DNA of 64,000 nt from positions 1 to 64,000 of the forward strand of contig JBDHXH010000001.1 in the NCBI GenBank assembly GCA_039810605.1, given 5' to 3'. Below are positions 37,153 to 46,834 of the stretch, piece by piece. Under the pieces are notes generated by a model, which saw nothing but the letters and a program-made list of their open reading frames with translations, searched no databases and was not told where the DNA came from. This DNA comes from JAGPCH01 sp039810605 (GTDB lineage Bacteria; Bacteroidota; Ignavibacteria; Tepidaquicellales; Tepidaquicellaceae). Every line of letters starts with the position of its first letter. The first letter of the stretch is position 1. The position numbers and the translations under genes were made by a program.

Positions 37153-37779
37153 TTGAAATTAATAGCCGGTCTTGGCAATCCAGGAGCCAGATACGAATTA
37201 ACAAGGCATAATATCGGATTCATTATCCTCGATCTTTTTGCATCACAACTCGGAATAAGATTCAGGGAAGGTAAAGGCGATTGGCATGAAGCTCACGGAA
37301 AGATTAACGGTGAAGAAGTTGTTTTGCTCAAGCCCGTATCCTTCATGAATAACAGCGGAATGGTGATAAAGGACTTCCTCGAAAGGAACAGAGTCAACAA
37401 GGAAGAGTTGCTTGTCGTAACAGATGATTTTCAACTGCCGCTTGGTACTGTCAGAATCAGGAAGAGCGGATCTGACGGCGGACACAACGGAATCGCAAGC
37501 ATAATCTATGAACTGGAAACTCAAGAGTTCCCGCGGATGAGAGTAGGTATAGGAAAGGAAACACCTCTTCTCAAAGATGAACATATTGATTTTGTACTGA
37601 ATGAATTTAACGGCAAAGAAATCGAGACACTAAAATATTTAGTCCCCCATTACATTGATTGCATTGAGTCTTTCGTTATCAATGGTGTTAACTCAACAAT
37701 GAATAATTTCAACAAATCATTCTTAGAAACCGGGGCGGAAAATTCTGACAACAAAGACAAAGATATTAAGAAAATTTAA
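37153..37779 (+). CDS. pth: Peptidyl-tRNA hydrolase
   Basis: Pth releases tRNA from dropped-off peptidyl-tRNA. The start MKLIAGLGNPGARYELTRHN contains the catalytic His, KPVSFMNNSG binds the substrate, DDFQLPLG and GGHNGIASI complete the active site. The start codon is TTG, fixed by the conserved N-terminus. The C-terminal 20 residues (ENSDNKDKDIKKI) are a short polar extension. A terminator follows at 37792-37823. Confidence 0.95.
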   Translation: MKLIAGLGNPGARYELTRHNIGFIILDLFASQLGIRFREGKGDWHEAHGKINGEEVVLLKPVSFMNNSGMVIKDFLERNRVNKEELLVVTDDFQLPLGTVRIRKSGSDGGHNGIASIIYELETQEFPRMRVGIGKETPLLKDEHIDFVLNEFNGKEIETLKYLVPHYIDCIESFVINGVNSTMNNFNKSFLETGAENSDNKDKDIKKI

Positions 37780-37791
37780 AATTAATCAGCT

Positions 37792-37823
37792 TCCCGATAA
37801 TAATTATTATTGGGATTTTTTTT
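37792..37823 (+). terminator. Intrinsic terminator after pth
   Basis: TCCC at 37792-37795 pairs with GGGA at 37812-37815, enclosing an AT-rich stem (ATAATAA with TTATTAT) and followed by a run of eight T in the plus strand. It ends the rplY-pth transcript and separates it from hppA. Confidence 0.8.
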
Positions 37824-37853
37824 ATAAATACAATCAGTAAATAAAAAAGAAAA

Positions 37854-40250
37854 ATGCGAAAAACCTTATTGAGTATGCTGCTCGTGGTGCTGGCGCCTGT
37901 CATGGCGTTTGCCAGCGAGGCTGACCTCAAGATACCGGAATTAACCGATGACCAGAACAAGCTGCTGATCGGCGGAATATTTGTGTGCCTGATCGGATTG
38001 CTTTTTGGAATTTATCAGTTTCTTATTGTAAAAAAATTACCTGCACACAAATCAATGCTTGATGTTGCGCATGTAATTTTTGAGACATGTAAAACATATC
38101 TTCTTCAGCAGGGAAAATTCCTGTTCATACTGTTTGTCTTCATTGCAATCTGTATTGGTTTCTATTTCGGCGGACTTCAGCATCAGTCTGCAGGCGGAGT
38201 TGCATTGATACTAATGTGGACTGTGGTTGGAATACTCGGTTCTTACGGAGTAGCATGGTTTGGAATCAGGATGAACACGCTTGCAAATGCACGTATGGCG
38301 TTTGCGTCACTTGAAAGAAAACCTCTTAAGCTTCTCAACATCCCGTTGAATGCGGGAATGAGCATTGGAGTTTTGCTTATCTGCGTTGAACTTATTATGA
38401 TGCTCATAATTTTCCTCTACGTTCCGAGAGAATATGCAGGAGCAAGTTTCATCGGATTCGCAATCGGTGAATCGCTTGGCGCATCTGCTTTAAGAATTGC
38501 AGGAGGAATTTTCACGAAGATCGCAGACATTGGTTCGGACTTGATGAAAGTTGTTTTTAAAATCAAAGAAGACGATCCGAGAAATCCCGGCGTGATTGCA
38601 GACTGTACCGGTGACAATGCAGGTGATTCCGTAGGACCGACAGCAGACGGTTTTGAAACTTATGGAGTTACGGGTGTAGCCCTTATCAGCTTCATAGTGC
38701 TTGCAATCGGTGATACCGCTCTGCAGGCGGAAATGCTTGTCTGGATTTTTGCAATGAGAATTCTGATGATAATTACTTCCATTGCATCATTTTACATTAA
38801 TAAAGCTTACACAACGGCAAAATATTCAGGTAAAGATACCCTTGATTTTGAAAAACCGCTTACATCGCTTGTATGGATTACTTCAATCGTTTCAATGATT
38901 GTTACTTTTGCAATTTCATATTTCCTGATCGGCGGACTGGGAGATAATCTCTGGATAACACTTTCTATTATCATAAGCTGCGGTACGCTTGGAGCCGCTT
39001 TGATTCCCGAATTCACAAAAATTTTTACTTCTCCAAAATCAAAACATGTCAATGAAGTCGTAACTGCTTCAAAAGAAGGCGGCGCTTCACTTACAATTCT
39101 TTCCGGATTTGTTGCAGGAAATTTTTCCGCATTCTGGCAGGGGATGGTATTCTTTGTATTGATGTTCATCGCTTATCTCGCTTCAGAGTCAATACCGGGA
39201 ACGATGATGGATTACAGACCGATTTTTGCTTTCGGGCTTGTTGCATTCGGAATGCTCGGAATGGGACCTGTTACTATTGCAGTTGATTCTTACGGACCGG
39301 TTACGGATAATGCGCAGTCAGTTTATGAATTGTCATTGATTGAAGAAAACAAATCCGAAAAGGAAAAAGAAATTGAAAGAGATTTCAACTTCAAGCCGGA
39401 TTGGGAAAGAGCAAAACTTTATCTAGAAGAAAATGACGGAGCAGGAAATACTTTCAAAGCAACTGCAAAGCCCGTTCTTATCGGCACCGCAGTAGTGGGC
39501 GCAACGACCATGATTTTTTCGCTGATACTTGTTTTGAAAAAAGTTCTTGGAGTCGAGCCCGAAACAATTTTGAATTTACTCAATCCGTATTCACTCCTCG
39601 GATTCTTATGCGGTGGTTCTGTAATATACTGGTTTACAGGAGCCTCTACACAGGCTGTTACCACCGGAGCATACAGCGCCGTTGAATACATCAAGAAGAA
39701 CATTAATCTTGACGAGGCTGCATCATTGAGTGCATCAACCGAGAAATCCAAAAAGGTTGTTGAAATTTGTACGAAGTATGCGCAGAAAGGAATGTTCAAC
39801 ATCTTTATTGCCGTGTTCTGCTTTGCTCTTGCATTTGCATTCCTGTCATCGCCTTCATCAACTAATAATGCCTCTGCATCATTCTTCATCAGCTATCTTA
39901 TTTCCATTGCTGTATTTGGCTTGTTCCAGGCAGTATTCATGGCAAATGCCGGAGGCTCATGGGATAATGCAAAGAAAGTCGTTGAAGTGGATTTGAGAGA
40001 AAAAGGAACTGATCTTCATGCTGCAACTGTCATAGGTGATACCGTCGGAGATCCCTTTAAAGACACTTCATCGGTAGCTCTGAATCCCGTTATTAAATTC
40101 ACTACGTTGTTCGGATTGCTCGCAATGGAAATTGCGATCACGGATTCGTTCAGAAGTTCAGCACCCGTGATCGGAATAATATTCCTGGTTATCGCATTGA
40201 TCTTCGTATGGAGATCATTCTATGCAATGAGAATAAAAAAGAATGAATAG
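37854..40250 (+). CDS. hppA: Ion-translocating membrane pyrophosphatase
   Basis: HppA uses pyrophosphate hydrolysis to pump H+ and/or Na+ across the inner membrane. It has about 16 helices. The active-site signatures are DIGSDLMKVV, EDDPRNPGVIADCTGDNAGD, DSVGPTADGFETYGVTG and the C-terminal GDTVGDPFKDTSSVALNP. The monovalent-cation motif reads GNTFKATAK with Lys near residue 535, where K+-independent enzymes have Lys and K+-dependent ones Ala. The following position (Ala instead of Thr or Gly) is unusual. The N-terminal residues MRKTLLSMLLVVLAPVMAFA look like a signal peptide or first helix. Length 798. Confidence 0.95.
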   Translation: MRKTLLSMLLVVLAPVMAFASEADLKIPELTDDQNKLLIGGIFVCLIGLLFGIYQFLIVKKLPAHKSMLDVAHVIFETCKTYLLQQGKFLFILFVFIAICIGFYFGGLQHQSAGGVALILMWTVVGILGSYGVAWFGIRMNTLANARMAFASLERKPLKLLNIPLNAGMSIGVLLICVELIMMLIIFLYVPREYAGASFIGFAIGESLGASALRIAGGIFTKIADIGSDLMKVVFKIKEDDPRNPGVIADCTGDNAGDSVGPTADGFETYGVTGVALISFIVLAIGDTALQAEMLVWIFAMRILMIITSIASFYINKAYTTAKYSGKDTLDFEKPLTSLVWITSIVSMIVTFAISYFLIGGLGDNLWITLSIIISCGTLGAALIPEFTKIFTSPKSKHVNEVVTASKEGGASLTILSGFVAGNFSAFWQGMVFFVLMFIAYLASESIPGTMMDYRPIFAFGLVAFGMLGMGPVTIAVDSYGPVTDNAQSVYELSLIEENKSEKEKEIERDFNFKPDWERAKLYLEENDGAGNTFKATAKPVLIGTAVVGATTMIFSLILVLKKVLGVEPETILNLLNPYSLLGFLCGGSVIYWFTGASTQAVTTGAYSAVEYIKKNINLDEAASLSASTEKSKKVVEICTKYAQKGMFNIFIAVFCFALAFAFLSSPSSTNNASASFFISYLISIAVFGLFQAVFMANAGGSWDNAKKVVEVDLREKGTDLHAATVIGDTVGDPFKDTSSVALNPVIKFTTLFGLLAMEIAITDSFRSSAPVIGIIFLVIALIFVWRSFYAMRIKKNE

Positions 40251-40251
40251 C

Positions 40252-40318
40252 ACAGACCCTCTGCGGTGTCTGTATTGTCTTTTGAAAGGTGTTCATTATT
40301 GAACACCTTTTTTATTTT
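40252..40318 (+). terminator. Tandem hairpins terminating hppA
   Basis: A first hairpin pairs ACAGAC (40252-40257) with GTCTGT (40268-40273). The second, AAAGGTGTTCA (40285-40295) with TGAACACCTTT (40300-40310), has a perfect 11-bp stem, a 4-nt loop and a T-rich tail, a strong rho-independent terminator. Confidence 0.85.
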
Positions 40319-40359
40319 AATTCCAAATTGCAATTTTGCAAAGCGGTTAAGTCAAATAA

Positions 40360-41028
40360 ATGAAACTTCTTCAAATGTTTATCGAATCAGAACTTAAACT
40401 TGATGCCGCGCCATTCCTGATAAAGTTCAAAGAATATGAAAACGCTCTCCTCGCATGGAATAAAAAAATAAATCTCATTTCCAGGAAATCAACATCTGTT
40501 GAAGAGCACATACTTAATTCAATTTTTTTTCTCACAAAATTTGAGTTGCGCGGCATAAGCAAAATTGCTGATGTCGGAACGGGAGGCGGCTTTCCGGGCA
40601 TTCCGCTCAAAATACTCTTCCCTGATGTAAGAGTCCTGCTCGTGGATTCAATTAAGAAAAAAATCATTGCACTTGAAGACATTGTCAGGAAAATTAAACT
40701 TAAAGGAACAGAGCCTGTATGTGGAAGAGCCGAAGAAATTTCAGTTAAGGAAAATTTCAGACATCAATATGATGCAGTTATTTCCAAATCAGTTGCTGCA
40801 ACGGATAAGATTTTCAAATGGAGTAATAATTTTTTAAAAAACAACGGAGTTCTTCTCTGCATAAAGGGCGGGGATATTGATAACGAAATTGAATCATTAA
40901 GGAAAATGAATTATAATCTTCACATTCAAATCTTATGCTTTGATTATCAACGTTACGGAATAGAAGATAAGAAGCTTGTGATAATCAAATCCGTGGAATC
41001 AATGAATAATTCACCAGAGAATAAATAA
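40360..41028 (+). CDS. rsmG: 16S rRNA (guanine-N7)-methyltransferase RsmG
   Basis: RsmG (GidB) methylates 16S rRNA G527. The N-terminal helix (YENALLAWNKKINLISRKS) and EEHILNS precede the SAM motif ADVGTGGGFPGIPLKILFP. GRAEE and ISKSVAATDKIFKW follow, then LLCIKGGDIDNEI. Length (222) is normal. It runs 19 bp before the DUF5686 gene; the two are likely one transcript. Confidence 0.93.
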   Translation: MKLLQMFIESELKLDAAPFLIKFKEYENALLAWNKKINLISRKSTSVEEHILNSIFFLTKFELRGISKIADVGTGGGFPGIPLKILFPDVRVLLVDSIKKKIIALEDIVRKIKLKGTEPVCGRAEEISVKENFRHQYDAVISKSVAATDKIFKWSNNFLKNNGVLLCIKGGDIDNEIESLRKMNYNLHIQILCFDYQRYGIEDKKLVIIKSVESMNNSPENK

Positions 41029-41047
41029 ACAAGCAACCATAATCTGC

Positions 41048-43438
41048 ATGACAATTCGTTTTGCTTTGCTTGTATTGCTTTTCTTTTCGGTAAAAACTTC
41101 CGCCCAGACTCTTGAAGTGAGCGGAACAATCTTTGACTCAAGAACAAACAAGCCGCTTGAATTTGTAACGGTAAAAGTTGCTGATACGACCTACGGTACA
41201 ATGGCGGACAAGCATGGAAAATTTTTCATCCGCCTTTCTTCCGGAGCAAACAGGCTCATATTTTCGTGCATAGGATATAATTCAGATACAATATTTTACT
41301 ATGTGGAAGACAAGAATATTGAACGCAACGTCTTTCTTAAACCGTCGGAAATAATGACGGAGGCAATTGAAGTTTACGGCGAAGATCCTGCTTATGAAAT
41401 TGTGAGAAAAGCAATCCGGTACAAAAAGGAGTTTCAGAAAAACCTGGTTGAATATGAATATGATGCATACTCAAAATTCGTGATCCGTTCAAACCGGAGC
41501 GAGATACCCGGAAGCAAAATCGGAACCGATACTTCGGGGAAAAAGAAAATGGGGATATTCGGAATTCTTGAATCAGAAACCAAAGGATATTTTAAAAGAC
41601 CTGACCTCGAGAAACAGATTGTGAAATCCAAAAGAGAAACAGCCAACATCGCCCGCGGCTTTGCTCTTCCGTTAATCGTAAATTTTTACGACGAGAGTGT
41701 TGATTTCAATGAATTCAGAATTCCGACGCCGCTTTCAGATAATGCTTTCGATAAGTATGAATTCAAACTCATTGGTACAACTTCGATTGATTCAATACCA
41801 ATTTTTAAAATAAAGGTAATCAATTCAACAGAGACGAAACCACTGTTCAATGGTGTGATTTACATTGCAGACAGTATTTTTTCACTGATGCGAGTTGATC
41901 TTACTACAAACGATGCGGCGAAACCACTCGGCATCAGGAAGATTGAATTCAAACAAAAGTTTGCATCGTATGATGACTCAAGATCAAAGAATACTTTCTG
42001 GATGCCGACTGACGTAGAAATTTTTGCCGAAGGATCCTTTGTGGGATTGATAAAGTTCGAAGCGGAAGTATTTACCATTGTCTCGCATTACGATTTGAAT
42101 AAGAAAGCTCCGCCTGGAACATTCGATGACGTATTGGTAAAGATCAATCCTGATGCATTGAAAGATTCATCATACTGGAAAAAGAATCAATTGATAAAGA
42201 ACACGTCCGAAGAAAGGAGAGCTTATAATGTAATTGAAGCACAGGACAAAAAAAGGAGCAGGTCTCTCAACATCGGACTGACTTCTATAGCGTACGGAAA
42301 GTATCTTTCCACTAATCCTTTGGAGTATTACAGATATAACAGAGTTGAAGGCAGTGCTTTGAATTTCAATCTGAAGTACAGGGGACGGCTAAGCCGCACT
42401 ACTGCCGATGGTTATTTTCAATATGGCATTTCAGACAAGAAATCAAAATATGAATTAAATTTTTCTCGGCGCTTTTTGAACGACCGCAGACTTGTTGTGA
42501 ATGTATCATTTTATGACAGACTGCAGCCGCTGTTTTATGGCGACGTTTTTAATCTTTCAATTTTATTCAATACACTCAAAGCATTGTTTGACAAAAAAGA
42601 CAATTTTGATTATTACTATGCGAAAGGATATGACATCGGACTCAATTACCGCATTATTCCGCAGCTACGAATCGGAGCAATATTGCACCAGCAATTGCAG
42701 CGAAGCGCTTATAAGAATACGGATTTCAGTATCAGAAAGAAGGATGTCCCGTTCATTGCCAATCCGCAGATTAATGATGCATTCTTGAGGATGCTGCGAT
42801 TCGAACTTCGCATCGATCCGAATAAATTCAGAACGATTGACTGGGGAGACGGTGATATCTCGAGATTCCGTATCACGAATTTTCCTATGCTGACATTAGG
42901 GTTCCGCTATTCAGGGAAAGATTTTTTGAAGAGCAGTTATGAATACAGAAGGTTCAGTGCAGATATCACGGGACAGAATTATTTCAGCAGTTTTTTCAAC
43001 ATCAGGTACAGAACCGGCGGTGCGATTATGACAGGTCAGGTTCCGTATCAGTCGCTCGCATATTTCAATTCCGTAACGGGAACAATTGACTTCTTCACGA
43101 TATTCAGAGCGATGCAGTACAATGAATTTCTTGGCGACAAATTATTTTACTTCAGCCTCGAGAATAATTTCGGCAAGCTGCTTTGGGGAAACATTCCGTT
43201 CATCAAGAATTTCAATCTGATAGGATTTTTTGCGGCGGGAAGAACAGATATCAGCAAAGAAAATTATGAGTTCGCCGCCTTTAAGAATTTTTCAATAACA
43301 AAGGGACTTTACATGGAAACAGGATTCGGGATCAGCCGCATACTCGACCTCTTCAGAGTTGATTTTGCATGGCGACTCAATAATCCGTATAAGGGAAAGA
43401 CCTGGTTCTTCGTTAATCTAACCGGAGATACTTTCTAA
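41048..43438 (+). CDS. DUF5686 outer-membrane protein with carboxypeptidase-like domain
   Basis: A signal peptide (MTIRFALLVLLFFSVKTSAQ) is followed by a CarboxypepD_reg-like beta-sandwich (VSGTIFDSRTNKPLEFVTVK, IGYNSDTIFY, residues 22-110). The long remainder (EDPAYEIVRKAIRYKKEFQK, EYDAYSKFVI) is the DUF5686 family of Bacteroidota, predicted to end in a large outer-membrane beta-barrel of alternating aromatic strands and a final Phe. Function is unknown; a role in envelope transport is inferred. The next gene starts 21 bp later. Confidence 0.88.
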   Translation: MTIRFALLVLLFFSVKTSAQTLEVSGTIFDSRTNKPLEFVTVKVADTTYGTMADKHGKFFIRLSSGANRLIFSCIGYNSDTIFYYVEDKNIERNVFLKPSEIMTEAIEVYGEDPAYEIVRKAIRYKKEFQKNLVEYEYDAYSKFVIRSNRSEIPGSKIGTDTSGKKKMGIFGILESETKGYFKRPDLEKQIVKSKRETANIARGFALPLIVNFYDESVDFNEFRIPTPLSDNAFDKYEFKLIGTTSIDSIPIFKIKVINSTETKPLFNGVIYIADSIFSLMRVDLTTNDAAKPLGIRKIEFKQKFASYDDSRSKNTFWMPTDVEIFAEGSFVGLIKFEAEVFTIVSHYDLNKKAPPGTFDDVLVKINPDALKDSSYWKKNQLIKNTSEERRAYNVIEAQDKKRSRSLNIGLTSIAYGKYLSTNPLEYYRYNRVEGSALNFNLKYRGRLSRTTADGYFQYGISDKKSKYELNFSRRFLNDRRLVVNVSFYDRLQPLFYGDVFNLSILFNTLKALFDKKDNFDYYYAKGYDIGLNYRIIPQLRIGAILHQQLQRSAYKNTDFSIRKKDVPFIANPQINDAFLRMLRFELRIDPNKFRTIDWGDGDISRFRITNFPMLTLGFRYSGKDFLKSSYEYRRFSADITGQNYFSSFFNIRYRTGGAIMTGQVPYQSLAYFNSVTGTIDFFTIFRAMQYNEFLGDKLFYFSLENNFGKLLWGNIPFIKNFNLIGFFAAGRTDISKENYEFAAFKNFSITKGLYMETGFGISRILDLFRVDFAWRLNNPYKGKTWFFVNLTGDTF

Positions 43439-43459
43439 TGAATATCAGAGGATTGCTAA

Positions 43460-44923
43460 TTGCTCGCTGATCTGAAATATACATTAAAGCACAGCGCCAT
43501 ATACGGTCTAAGCAGGATCGGCACCAAGCTTATTTCGTTTATACTCATTCCTCTTTATACGTCGGTATTTGTTTCAGACACCATTGCAAATATAAATCTT
43601 CTCGAAACCTTCTGGCAATATCTCTTCACGATATGCATGTTTGCATTTGAAACCGCGATTATAAATATATGCGCATCAGAGACAGATCTTTCAAAGAGAG
43701 AAAGAATACTTTTCAATTTTTTCTTTCTTTCCGTTATTAACTCTTCTGTCATAATCTTTTGCGGCGCAGTCTTTTCAGGCAGTCTCTCTTCCTTGATACT
43801 AAAGGAATCAGGATACGGAAGTGTAATATTTTATTGTTTCCTGATTTCTGCATTTGAATCATTGCTGATAATGCCGATGACATTAGCGCGCCTCAACGAC
43901 AGGCCTGTGCTCTATACCGTCATCACATTGTCCAACTTGCTGATAAATCTTTTGCTTCAGATTTATTTCATTCTTATTCAGAAGTTGGAGTTCAATTATA
44001 TCTTCCTTGCAAAGTTCATCGCACCGGCAGTCTTATTCCTTGCATTTCTTCCTTATGTATTGAGGTATCTGAAATTCAACATCAGCCTGAAAGAGATTAA
44101 AGTCATACTCTCTTTTTCATTCCCGCTAATGCTTGCCATGCTGCTTTCAATGCTGCTCAACAGTGTGGATCGTTTCATTCTGGTTGATTTTGTTTCGAAG
44201 CACGACGTTGCAGTTTACACCTTAGGTTACAGTATTGGCAGTATCACCAACGCCATGATTCTTTCTCCGTTCACGCTCGCAATCAATGTCATCTTCTGGA
44301 AAAAAATCAATGATGATAATTTCAGAAGATTCATGACAAAGTCTTCTACATATTTGTTTGCGGGAATGATTTTCTGTTCGCTCCTTATTTCGCTCTTCAT
44401 CAATTATGCAGTGATGATCTTTGTAAGAAACAGCTCTTTGTGGGATTGCGTCAGCATCGTTCCGTTCATCCTGTTTTCCAATTGTTTCACCGCACTGCTT
44501 ATTTTTCCGTCGCTTGATTTCTACTACCACAAAAAAACGGGAATGATAATGCTCATTACCGCAATCAGTCTTGTCTTCAGCATAGTGATAAATTTTACCT
44601 TCATCAGATACGGAGGTATTTTCGCCTCTGCAATAATTGCAGTGCTGTCTTCTATTCTGATGATCTCGCTTAACAGAAAATTATCTAAGGATATTTCGTT
44701 TACAAAATTCGAGTTTATGAAAATCGTTCTCCTGTCTGTGCTGTATATTATTTTCACGGGATTTCTCTTTATTGTTAAGATTGATAACGCAGTTTTTGAT
44801 ATCATTCTTAAGACGGCAATGATATTTTTATTTGTATATTTATTGTATATTTTGAAATTCTTTGAAACCATTGAGCTTCAAAGCATCTCCGGTTTTTTTA
44901 ATAAATATTTCAGAAGACGTTGA
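43460..44923 (+). CDS. Oligosaccharide flippase-type membrane protein
   Basis: About 12-14 hydrophobic helices with the Wzx-like opening YTLKHSAIYGLSRIGTKLISFILIPLYTSV, and the conserved middle FSFPLMLAMLLSMLLNSVDRFILVDF. It should flip a lipid-linked glycan across the inner membrane. It is not fused to a transferase, unlike the one at 12569-14965. It starts at TTG and its TGA stop overlaps the next TTG start (TTGA). It forms a three-gene cluster with the following methyltransferase and glycosyltransferase. Confidence 0.88.
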   Translation: MLADLKYTLKHSAIYGLSRIGTKLISFILIPLYTSVFVSDTIANINLLETFWQYLFTICMFAFETAIINICASETDLSKRERILFNFFFLSVINSSVIIFCGAVFSGSLSSLILKESGYGSVIFYCFLISAFESLLIMPMTLARLNDRPVLYTVITLSNLLINLLLQIYFILIQKLEFNYIFLAKFIAPAVLFLAFLPYVLRYLKFNISLKEIKVILSFSFPLMLAMLLSMLLNSVDRFILVDFVSKHDVAVYTLGYSIGSITNAMILSPFTLAINVIFWKKINDDNFRRFMTKSSTYLFAGMIFCSLLISLFINYAVMIFVRNSSLWDCVSIVPFILFSNCFTALLIFPSLDFYYHKKTGMIMLITAISLVFSIVINFTFIRYGGIFASAIIAVLSSILMISLNRKLSKDISFTKFEFMKIVLLSVLYIIFTGFLFIVKIDNAVFDIILKTAMIFLFVYLLYILKFFETIELQSISGFFNKYFRRR

Positions 44924-45648
44924 CCAAATTATCCAAAGAGGAACTCCGGAAAGAGACCGCTGATTTCCTGAATTTACCCGTATGGGATACATATTATTAT
45001 TCTTCCGGGCTCTTAAGAAAGAGAATGGAAGAGAACATACCGAAGCATCTGACAGGAAAAAGTAATTTGAAGATACTCGATTACGGATGCGGTGTAAAAC
45101 CATACGAATATATTTTTGCTCCTTTCAAAGGAGAATATACCGGCATAGATGTGGGTGAAAATCCTCATGCCGATTGGCGAATAGAGCCCGATGAAAGATT
45201 GAATTTCAGCGATGATCAATTTGATGTCGTGCTGTCTTCACAAGTACTTGAACATGTTGAAAACACAAAATTGTATCTTAGCGAGTGCCACCGCGTTTTG
45301 AAGCCGGGAGGAATATTATTTTTATCAACACACGGAACATGGCAGTTTCACTCTTCGCCGATTGACGTGCAAAGATGGACATCGTACGGCTTGCGGAAAA
45401 TGATTGAAGGATACGGCTTCTCGATCGAGGGTTTCGCTTCCGCGCTTGGACAACTTGCACTTACTTCGCAGTTGAGGCTTACTTTCTTCTATTCATTTGT
45501 CCGTGAAGTTTTCTCTCCGTTGAAAATATTTTTTTATCCGCTTTCATTCATTTACCAGCTTAAGATGATGATTGAAGACGCAATTACACCGCAGCGTGTC
45601 AAGGACAGAGATTCCGCTTACTATCTTGTAACCGCAAAAAAGGTTTGA
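44920..45648 (+). CDS. Class I SAM-dependent methyltransferase
   Basis: The SAM-binding motif is LKILDYGCGVKPYEYIF with GIDVGENPHADW, and the post-motif FDVVLSSQVLEHVENTKLYL is typical of small-molecule or sugar methyltransferases. HRVLKPGGILFLST is motif III. The C-terminal part is amphipathic. Position between a flippase and a glycosyltransferase suggests methylation of a glycan, which is inference. Start TTG overlaps the preceding stop. The 15-bp gap to the next gene suggests one operon. Confidence 0.88.
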   Translation: MTKLSKEELRKETADFLNLPVWDTYYYSSGLLRKRMEENIPKHLTGKSNLKILDYGCGVKPYEYIFAPFKGEYTGIDVGENPHADWRIEPDERLNFSDDQFDVVLSSQVLEHVENTKLYLSECHRVLKPGGILFLSTHGTWQFHSSPIDVQRWTSYGLRKMIEGYGFSIEGFASALGQLALTSQLRLTFFYSFVREVFSPLKIFFYPLSFIYQLKMMIEDAITPQRVKDRDSAYYLVTAKKV

Positions 45649-45663
45649 GCAAACAGTCCGAAG

Positions 45664-46758
45664 TTGAAAAAGGGAAAAATACTTTTTGTCAAACACTATT
45701 CTTCATCCGCAAAGTTTATACTGAATGATCTTGAAATTCTAAGGTCGCGATATGAGACTGCGCTTTATGATGCCCGCATTAAGAATAACCTGTCTTCAGT
45801 ATTTTCATTCATTCACCAGTTTCTCTATCTGCTGTTTAATTCCCGGAAGTTTTCACTTGTCTATATTTGGTTTGCGGATTATCACTCATTTCTGCCTGTC
45901 TTGTTTGCGAGGATCTTGGGAAAGAAATCTGTTATCTCCGTAGGAGGTTATGACGCAACATTCATCCCCGAAATAAACATGGGACTCTTTACAAAGTCTT
46001 CATTCAAAAAGAAGTTGAGATGCCTCTGCGCCGAATATTCACTGCGCAATTGTTCGCTGATTATTCCTGTTGATAAGTCGCTTATCGAAAATGAAAACCG
46101 TTACATTTATTCCGACATGCCATCAAAACCCGTGTTGAAAGATGGGATTATGAATTTTGTCGCCGATATCAGAACTCCTATGAAGGTAATTGCTCTCGGA
46201 TATGATAAAGATATTTTCAAAATGAAACCGGAGTTACTGAAAGAAAGTGCTGTCGTGAGTGCGGGTTTCATTATGAATGAAAATGAATTCAGGAGAAAAG
46301 GATTTGACAAGCTTGTTGAGGCGGCAGTAAAAATACCTGGCGTTAAATTTATTCTGATTGGATTGAATGATGAGTTTATGAAGAGGCTTGCATCAATGGA
46401 AATTCCGAATATTGAATTATACGGAAAAGTAAATTATGAAAAACTGATTGAGTTGTACAGCCGTGCAAAAGTTTATTCACAACTCTCTATGTTTGAAGGT
46501 ATGCCGAGCGCGGTATGTGAGGCGATGCTTTGCGAATGCATTCCCGTCGGATCGGATGTCAACGGAATTCCTGACATAATCGGCGATTGCGGTATCGTTG
46601 TGAAAGAAAAGGATACCGGACTGATCGTCCATGCCTTGAATACTGCGCTGAACATGCCCGGTGAATTCGGGATCAAATCGAGAGAAAGAATTATTCAAAA
46701 ATTTTCAATCGAAAAGAGAAAATCCGAATTACTCGAAACAGTTTCCCGCCTGATGTAA
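45664..46758 (+). CDS. Family 4-type glycosyltransferase
   Basis: GT-B enzyme, N-terminal KKGKILFVKHYSSSAKF with VSVGGYDAT as the first donor-binding loop, and C-terminal SMFEGMPSAVCEAMLCECIP (EX7E) with GSDVNGIPDIIGD and GIVV. Starts at TTG (MKKGK), fixed by the family start. Convergent with the protease gene downstream; I see no strong terminator in the 75 bp between. Sugar donor unknown. Confidence 0.87.
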   Translation: MKKGKILFVKHYSSSAKFILNDLEILRSRYETALYDARIKNNLSSVFSFIHQFLYLLFNSRKFSLVYIWFADYHSFLPVLFARILGKKSVISVGGYDATFIPEINMGLFTKSSFKKKLRCLCAEYSLRNCSLIIPVDKSLIENENRYIYSDMPSKPVLKDGIMNFVADIRTPMKVIALGYDKDIFKMKPELLKESAVVSAGFIMNENEFRRKGFDKLVEAAVKIPGVKFILIGLNDEFMKRLASMEIPNIELYGKVNYEKLIELYSRAKVYSQLSMFEGMPSAVCEAMLCECIPVGSDVNGIPDIIGDCGIVVKEKDTGLIVHALNTALNMPGEFGIKSRERIIQKFSIEKRKSELLETVSRLM

Positions 46759-46834
46759 TGTCATCGGAATTCCGGATTCAAAATTAATTCTTTTCAAAAA
46801 TCTATATCGAATCCGTGTCCCTGCTTCGAATTTT

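Noticed and set aside
39419..39889. Antisense 156-codon frame inside hppA
   Set aside because: The sense strand is a conserved pyrophosphatase; no start signal or family on the antisense strand.
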